64,000 nt of DNA from Alistipes sp. dk3624 (GTDB lineage: Bacteria; Bacteroidota; Bacteroidia; Bacteroidales; Rikenellaceae). This document shows, piece after piece, positions 58,930 to 64,000 of the stretch (its first letter is position 1; each line of letters opens with the position of its first letter). The stretch lies in assembly GCF_009557455.1 (NCBI RefSeq), contig NZ_CP045651.1:1612001-1676000 (forward strand). Reading direction: 5' to 3'. The translations under genes and the position numbers were made by a program. The notes under the pieces were generated by a model. That model was not told where the DNA came from, made no database searches, and saw only the letters and a list, made by a program, of their open reading frames with translations.

Positions 58930-60753
58930 GTGGATACCCCCCGCCGAATCAAAACCTTACAGGGAGTCGTCATCGTCATCGCGGCGATCGTCCTGCTGCG
59001 GCTGTTCTATATCCAGGTGCTCGACGGCAGCTACAAGACGAATGCAGACAACAACGTCCTGCGCTACATGGTGCAGTACCCGCCCCGGGGCGAAGTTTAC
59101 GACCGAAACGGACGCTTCCTGGTACAGAGCAAAGAGGCTTACGACCTGATGGCGACCCCGCGCGAAGTGCGGCCGTTCGACACCGCGCTGATGAGCCGCA
59201 TCCTGGGCGTACCGGTCGAACAGATCCGCAAGGAGCTGATCAAAGCGTCCAATTTCTCGCGCCGTAGGGCGTCGGTCATCGTCAAACAGTTGCCCAAAGA
59301 GACCAAACTGCGCCTCGAAGAGCACCAATTCCCCGGATTCTTCACCGTTTACCGCACCGTCCGGTCGTACCCGACTAAAATGGCGGGCAACCTGCTGGGA
59401 TACGTCGGCGAAGTGGACGACCGGATCCTGGAACGCGACCCGTACTACCGCAGCGGCGACTACATCGGGCGCAGCGGCATCGAACAGGCCTACGAAGAAG
59501 TGCTGCGCGGAGAGAAAGGAGTGAAAATCGAAATGGTGGACGTGCACGGTATCCCGAAAGGCTCCTATGCGAACGGTATTTACGACACGCTGCCGTCTCC
59601 GGGCGTGGCGATCACCTGTACGATCGACGCGCGGCTGCAAGCGCTGGCCGAAGAACTGATGGAAGGCAAAGTGGGCAGCGTCGTCGCGATCGAGCCGGAA
59701 ACGGGCGAAATCCTCGTGATGGCCAACAGTCCGACCTACGACCCGGACGAACTGGTGGGCCGCGATCGCGGCAACAACTACATGAAACTGCTCAACGACC
59801 CGCGGCGGCCGCTTTACAACCGCGCGGTCATGTCGTTCTACCCCCCCGGTTCAACGTTCAAAGTGATCCAGGGACTCATTGGAATGCAGGAGGGCGTGCT
59901 GTCGCCGTCGCAAACCTATCCCTGTCACGGAGGATACCCGTACGGGCGCGGCGTCAAATGCCACGCGCACGGATCGCCGCTCGACCTGGAGGCAGCCATC
60001 GCGAACTCCTGCAACGCCTACTTCTGCTACGTTTTCCGGAATATCATCGAAAACAAAAAATACAAAAACATCGAGGAAGGTTTCGGCGTGTGGGCGGACT
60101 ATGTTCGCAGTTTCGGGTACGGCCGCAAACTCGGAACGGACTTTACCGGCGAACTGAACGGGAACGTCCCCTCCTCCGAATTTTACGACAAGGCCTACCG
60201 GGGCCGATGGAACGGACTGACCGTAATCTCGCTGTCGATCGGGCAGGGCGAGCTGGGCTGCACCCCGTTGCAGATGGCCAACATGGTGGCTACGGTCGCC
60301 AACCGGGGCCATTACCGCACTCCGCACGTGGTCAAGCGGATACACGACCGCGACTCGATCGACGCGCGGTTCTACGTCAACCACACCACCCGGGTGGACG
60401 CCCGCTGGTTCGAACCGATCGTCGAAGGGATGTACCAAGCGGTCAACGGCGGCGGAACGGGCCGGATCGCGATGGTGCCGGGCCTGGATATCTGCGGCAA
60501 GACCGGTACGGCTCAGAATCCGCACGGGGCCGACAACAGCACATTCTTTTGCTTCGCCCCGCGAAACAACCCGAAGATAGCCGTCTCGGTCTACATCGAA
60601 AACGGGGGATTCGGCGCCACCGTCGCAGCCCCGATCGCCAGCCTGCTGACCGAGCTTTACCTCACCGATACGATCCAGCGCGCGCCGCTGGTGGAATACG
60701 TCAAAAACAAACAGATCGCCTACCCGTATTATGAGAGACAACAGCGAAAATAG
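58930..60753 (+). CDS. mrdA: Penicillin-binding protein 2 (transpeptidase)
   Basis: The 607-aa protein (GTG start) has one membrane segment, a PBP dimer domain (YPPRGEVYDRNGRFLVQSKE) and a transpeptidase domain with active-site S308 (STFK), S360 (SCN) and K524 (KTGT). It cross-links peptidoglycan with RodA in the elongasome and is the mecillinam target. It overlaps rodA by 23 bases, so they are translated together. Confidence 0.95.
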   Translation: MDTPRRIKTLQGVVIVIAAIVLLRLFYIQVLDGSYKTNADNNVLRYMVQYPPRGEVYDRNGRFLVQSKEAYDLMATPREVRPFDTALMSRILGVPVEQIRKELIKASNFSRRRASVIVKQLPKETKLRLEEHQFPGFFTVYRTVRSYPTKMAGNLLGYVGEVDDRILERDPYYRSGDYIGRSGIEQAYEEVLRGEKGVKIEMVDVHGIPKGSYANGIYDTLPSPGVAITCTIDARLQALAEELMEGKVGSVVAIEPETGEILVMANSPTYDPDELVGRDRGNNYMKLLNDPRRPLYNRAVMSFYPPGSTFKVIQGLIGMQEGVLSPSQTYPCHGGYPYGRGVKCHAHGSPLDLEAAIANSCNAYFCYVFRNIIENKKYKNIEEGFGVWADYVRSFGYGRKLGTDFTGELNGNVPSSEFYDKAYRGRWNGLTVISLSIGQGELGCTPLQMANMVATVANRGHYRTPHVVKRIHDRDSIDARFYVNHTTRVDARWFEPIVEGMYQAVNGGGTGRIAMVPGLDICGKTGTAQNPHGADNSTFFCFAPRNNPKIAVSVYIENGGFGATVAAPIASLLTELYLTDTIQRAPLVEYVKNKQIAYPYYERQQRK

Positions 60754-62164
60754 ACTCGCCGTGGGCGGCGTGGACTGGGTGGCGGTGCTGGCATACGTTC
60801 TGCTGGTGCTGATGGGCTGGCTGAATATTTACGCCGCCGTCTACGACGACGCGCATGCCAGCATCTTCGACGTCGGCCAGCGTTACGGGATGCAACTGGT
60901 CTGGATCGGGGCGTCGGCATTCATCGCGGTGTCGATCTTGCTGATCGACGACAAGTATTACCACGTGCTGGCCTACCCGCTGTATTGGATCATGATCCTG
61001 GTACTGGTCGGCGTGCTGCTATTCGGCAAGGAGGTCAACGGCGCGAAAGCGTGGATCATGCTGGGCCCGGTGGCGATCCAGCCGACCGAGTTCGCGAAAT
61101 TCACCACCGCGCTGGCGCTGGCCCGTTACATGAGTTCCTACACGTTCGACATCCGCAAGCCGGGCGATCTACTGCGCGCGGGCATGATCGTCGGACTGCC
61201 GGTGCTGATCGTAATCCTGCAGAACGACACCGGTTCGGCCCTCGTATACGGCTCGTTCCTGTTCATGTTTTACCGCGAAGGGTTCAACGGCTGGGTCTAC
61301 GTGGCGCTGATCATGATTATCTCGCTGTTCGTCTTTTCGTTCCTGCTCGAACCGGTCACGCTGCTGATCGTGCTGATCCTCGTCTGCGCGATCGGCGAAG
61401 GGGTGTCGAACGGCAACTGGAAAAGCAAAGTCACCTACCTGGCCGGACTGGCGCTCGGCTCGATCCTGCTCTACCTGCTGTTCAACGCCGTCCTGCGGAT
61501 CGGCATGAGCTGGCACACGGCCATTTTGATCGCCGCCGTGCTGTCGGTCGGAGCCGTGGTCGCCTACGCTTACCGGTACAAAATACACAATATACTGACG
61601 TTCATCTTGCTCTTCTTCGGATCGCTCGGATTCACCTACACGATCGATTACGCTTTCCAGCACCTACAGATACACCAACAAAAGCGAATCCTCGATCTGC
61701 TGGGCCTGGAATCCGACCTGAAAGGCTGGGGCTACAACGTAAACCAGTCGAAAATCGCGATCGGATCGGGCGGTTTCAGCGGCAAAGGCTTTCTCGAAGG
61801 GACGCAAACGAAATTCAATTTCGTCCCCGAACAAAGTACCGACTTCATCTTCTGCACGGTCGGCGAAGAGTGGGGATTCCTGGGCAGCGCCGTCATCGTC
61901 GTCCTGTTCACCGTCCTGATCCTGCGGATCATTCGGATGGGCGAGCGTCAGATGGAACCCTTCGGCCGGATCTATTGCTACTGCGTGGCGTCGATCTTTC
62001 TGTTCCACGTAGCGGTCAATATCGGCATGACGATTGGTATCATGCCGGTAATCGGCATTCCGTTGCCGTTTTTCAGCTATGGCGGCTCGTCGCTGATCGC
62101 CTTCACGATCCTGCTCTTCGTAGCGATCAAGCTGGACGCATCCAAACACGAACTGTTAACATAA
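60731..62164 (+). CDS. rodA: SEDS glycosyltransferase RodA
   Basis: The 477-aa protein has about ten membrane segments, with NGAKAWIMLGPVAIQPTEFA, QNDTGSALVYGSFLFMFYRE, IAIGSGGFSGKGFLEGTQTK, PEQSTDFIFCTVGEEWGFLG (including the catalytic region), and GIPLPFFSYGGSSLIAFTIL. It polymerises glycan strands from lipid II with PBP2. It is about 60 residues longer than many RodA proteins, with an extra membrane stretch in the middle (residues 200-290), as usual in Bacteroidetes. Confidence 0.95.
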   Translation: MRDNSENRLAVGGVDWVAVLAYVLLVLMGWLNIYAAVYDDAHASIFDVGQRYGMQLVWIGASAFIAVSILLIDDKYYHVLAYPLYWIMILVLVGVLLFGKEVNGAKAWIMLGPVAIQPTEFAKFTTALALARYMSSYTFDIRKPGDLLRAGMIVGLPVLIVILQNDTGSALVYGSFLFMFYREGFNGWVYVALIMIISLFVFSFLLEPVTLLIVLILVCAIGEGVSNGNWKSKVTYLAGLALGSILLYLLFNAVLRIGMSWHTAILIAAVLSVGAVVAYAYRYKIHNILTFILLFFGSLGFTYTIDYAFQHLQIHQQKRILDLLGLESDLKGWGYNVNQSKIAIGSGGFSGKGFLEGTQTKFNFVPEQSTDFIFCTVGEEWGFLGSAVIVVLFTVLILRIIRMGERQMEPFGRIYCYCVASIFLFHVAVNIGMTIGIMPVIGIPLPFFSYGGSSLIAFTILLFVAIKLDASKHELLT

Positions 62165-62183
62165 CCCTAATCAGCCATACACC

Positions 62184-64000
62184 ATGTCGAATTCCCTGAA
62201 AGGACTCACGCAGGACGAAGTAATCCGAAGCCGCGAACAATACGGCGCCAACCTGCTCACCCCGCCGAAACGCAAATCGCTGTGGCGCCTGTTCATCGAA
62301 AAATTCAACGATCCGGTCATCCGCATCCTGCTGGTGGCGGCCGTGCTGTCGCTCGGGATCGGTTTCATACATAATGAATTCGCCGAAGCGATCGGCATTT
62401 TCTGCGCGATCTTCCTGGCTACCGGCGTCGCATTCTGGTTCGAATACGACGCGATGAAGAAATTCGACGTGCTGAACAGCACCAACGACGACACGCCAGT
62501 GAAAGCCGTCCGCGACGGAGCCGTCGCCGAGATCCCGAAAAAAGAGGTCGTGGTCGGCGACATCGTCCTGCTCGAAAGCGGCGAAGAGGTGCCTGCCGAC
62601 GGAATTCTGCAGGAAGCCGTGTCGCTGAAGATCAACGAATCGACGCTGACCGGGGAACCGCAGATCGGCAAAACGACCGACCCGGCCCATTTCGACAAAG
62701 AATCGACTTATCCGTCCGACCACGTCATGCGCGGAACGACCGTGGTCGAAGGCCATGGCGTCATGCAAGTGACCGCCGTAGGGGACGCCACCGAATTCGG
62801 CAAAGTCGCCGAACAAGCCACCGTCGAGAGCAATGAAGAGACCCCGCTGAACCTGCAACTGCAACGCCTGTCGAAGCTGATCGGACGCGTCGGCATCTCG
62901 CTGGCGATCGTCACGTTCGCAGCGCTGATCGTCAAAGGTATGCTGACGGGCGACTTGTTGACGGCCGACTGGCTGACCGTCGCAACCGAAGTGTTGCAAT
63001 ACTTCATGGTAGCCGTCACGCTGATCGTCGTGGCCGTGCCGGAAGGATTGCCGATGAGCGTCACGCTGTCGCTCGCGGTCAACATGCGGCGGATGCTCCG
63101 TACGAATAACCTCGTCCGGAAAATGCACGCCAGCGAAACGATGGGAGCGATCACGGTGATCTGCACCGACAAGACCGGCACGCTGACCCGCAATGAAATG
63201 CGCGTTTACGAAACCAAATTCTCCGAGGACGGGATCGACCCGCTGATCCGCGAAGGAATCGCCGCGAACTCGACCGCCTTCCTGGACGCGAACGGCAAAG
63301 TGATCGGCAACCCGACCGAAGGGGCATTGCTGCTGTGGCTCAAAGACCGGGGCGCCGACTACGCCGCGCTGCGCGACGCCGCGGAGACGGTCGATCAAAT
63401 GACCTTCACCACCGAACGCAAATTCATGGCGACACTGGTCGACTCGGCTTCCGGCAAACGCATTCTCTACATAAAAGGCGCTCCCGAAATCATCCTGGCC
63501 AAGTGCGCCGGTTTCGGGGCGAAAGCCGAAGTGGAAAAGCAACTGTCCGCCTACCAGAACATGGCGATGCGGACGCTCGGATTCGCTTACGCCGTATGCG
63601 ACGGCGTGGATACCTGCGACGAAGCGCTCGAACGCTGCCCGCTGCATTTCATCGGGATCGCCGCCATCTCCGACCCGGTACGCGACGACGTGCCGGCTGC
63701 CGTGGCAGAGTGCTTGTCCGCAGGTATCGACGTGAAAATCGTTACCGGCGACACCCCGGCGACGGCCAAAGAGATCGGTCGACAGATCGGCCTGTGGACG
63801 GCGGAAGACACCGACCGCAACCACATCACCGGCTCCGAATTCGCCGCGCTGAGCGACGAGGAACTGCTCGAACGGGTACAGTCGTTGAAGATCATGTCGC
63901 GCGCGCGGCCGCTGGACAAACAGCGGCTCGTAAGACTGTTGCAACAAAAAGGGGAAGTGGTGGCCGTCACCGGCGATGGCACGAACGACGCGCCGGCGCT
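62184..64000 (+). CDS. Calcium-type P-type ATPase, truncated by the window edge
   Basis: ATG 62184 opens a frame of 605 codons that runs off the right edge. Motifs: actuator SLKINESTLTGEPQIGK, VAVPEGLPMSVTLSLAVNM (membrane Ca site region), phosphorylation site CTDKTGTLTRNEM with Asp329, nucleotide-binding part FHFTTERK-like near residue 410 (seen as MTFTTERKFMAT), and the hinge AVTGDGTNDAPAL at the edge. This order and the PEGLP motif fit plasma-membrane type Ca2+ ATPases (P2B), which export Ca2+. The C-terminal membrane helices are missing here. Confidence 0.92.
   Translation, partial: MSNSLKGLTQDEVIRSREQYGANLLTPPKRKSLWRLFIEKFNDPVIRILLVAAVLSLGIGFIHNEFAEAIGIFCAIFLATGVAFWFEYDAMKKFDVLNSTNDDTPVKAVRDGAVAEIPKKEVVVGDIVLLESGEEVPADGILQEAVSLKINESTLTGEPQIGKTTDPAHFDKESTYPSDHVMRGTTVVEGHGVMQVTAVGDATEFGKVAEQATVESNEETPLNLQLQRLSKLIGRVGISLAIVTFAALIVKGMLTGDLLTADWLTVATEVLQYFMVAVTLIVVAVPEGLPMSVTLSLAVNMRRMLRTNNLVRKMHASETMGAITVICTDKTGTLTRNEMRVYETKFSEDGIDPLIREGIAANSTAFLDANGKVIGNPTEGALLLWLKDRGADYAALRDAAETVDQMTFTTERKFMATLVDSASGKRILYIKGAPEIILAKCAGFGAKAEVEKQLSAYQNMAMRTLGFAYAVCDGVDTCDEALERCPLHFIGIAAISDPVRDDVPAAVAECLSAGIDVKIVTGDTPATAKEIGRQIGLWTAEDTDRNHITGSEFAALSDEELLERVQSLKIMSRARPLDKQRLVRLLQQKGEVVAVTGDGTNDAPA

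Noticed and set aside
62127-63947. A 606-codon frame antisense to the P-type ATPase
   Set aside because: Shadow of a strongly conserved gene; composition (His, Gln, Arg-rich) is typical of such shadows.

Overview
The window looks like a chromosome segment of a Bacteroidales bacterium, most likely of the Rikenellaceae/Alistipes type. This is inferred from the protein families (NVEALA peptides, BF3164-like beta-propeller lipoprotein, futalosine-pathway MqnA, type B L31), from the repeated Bacteroidetes promoter signature (TTTG, about 19-20 bp, TAnnTTTG), and from a GC-rich housekeeping half next to a more AT-rich mobile half.

Layout. (1) About 1-22,570 is the early/lysogeny part of a temperate phage or closely related integrative element; its left end lies outside the window. 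Almost everything runs on the minus strand from a repressor/operator region near 19.2 kb. Transcription order is: HTH regulators, BRO-type antirepressor, a tetrapeptide-repeat protein, recombination genes (ERF annealase, SSB-like, NinB-like), replication genes (initiator-like protein, primase-helicase), a RuvC-like nuclease, a C5 cytosine methyltransferase with a second reading frame nested inside it, many small phage proteins (ASCH, DUF551-like, zinc ribbon, PD-(D/E)XK-like), a transglycosylase-type lysin, and a second, truncated BRO protein at the left edge. A Phd/RelE-type toxin-antitoxin pair sits at 0.9-1.5 kb. On the plus strand lie the repressor, a three-gene cassette (43-aa protein, DUF5678-like protein, retroviral-type aspartyl protease) and a tyrosine integrase that closes the element. 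(2) 22.9-25.6 kb is a secreted cassette: two six-cysteine NVEALA peptides with identical cysteine spacing, a beta-propeller lipoprotein between them, and a membrane-anchored thioredoxin-fold protein. (3) 25.6-64 kb is core chromosome: ECF sigma factor and glycosyltransferase, tgt, lptF/G, aroB, typA, transporters, galM, rpmE2, tag, a GH2 beta-galactosidase, an OmpA/TPR-like lipoprotein, pnp-rpsO, NfeD, corA, mqnA, gpsA-pgi-fbaA, purH, and the rod-shape cluster mreBCD-mrdA-rodA followed by a truncated calcium-type P-ATPase.

The most unusual content is RNA-level. Two leader RNAs of the phage region (about 16,321-16,441 and 18,290-18,416, minus strand) share loop sequences but have different arm sequences that keep the same a-b-a'-b' pairing; each starts within a few bases of a textbook promoter and precedes one of two paralogous small genes. 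A third leader (635-832) has the same topology before an unrelated gene. In all three, every non-Watson-Crick pair but one becomes a G-U wobble only if the minus strand is transcribed. Other items of interest are the nested reading frame in the methyltransferase gene, an array of about 51 copies of a 12-bp repeat coding for a four-residue repeat, and an overlong tRNA-like gene at 17.4 kb.

No database or folding program was run. All family names are from recognition of motifs in the sequence.
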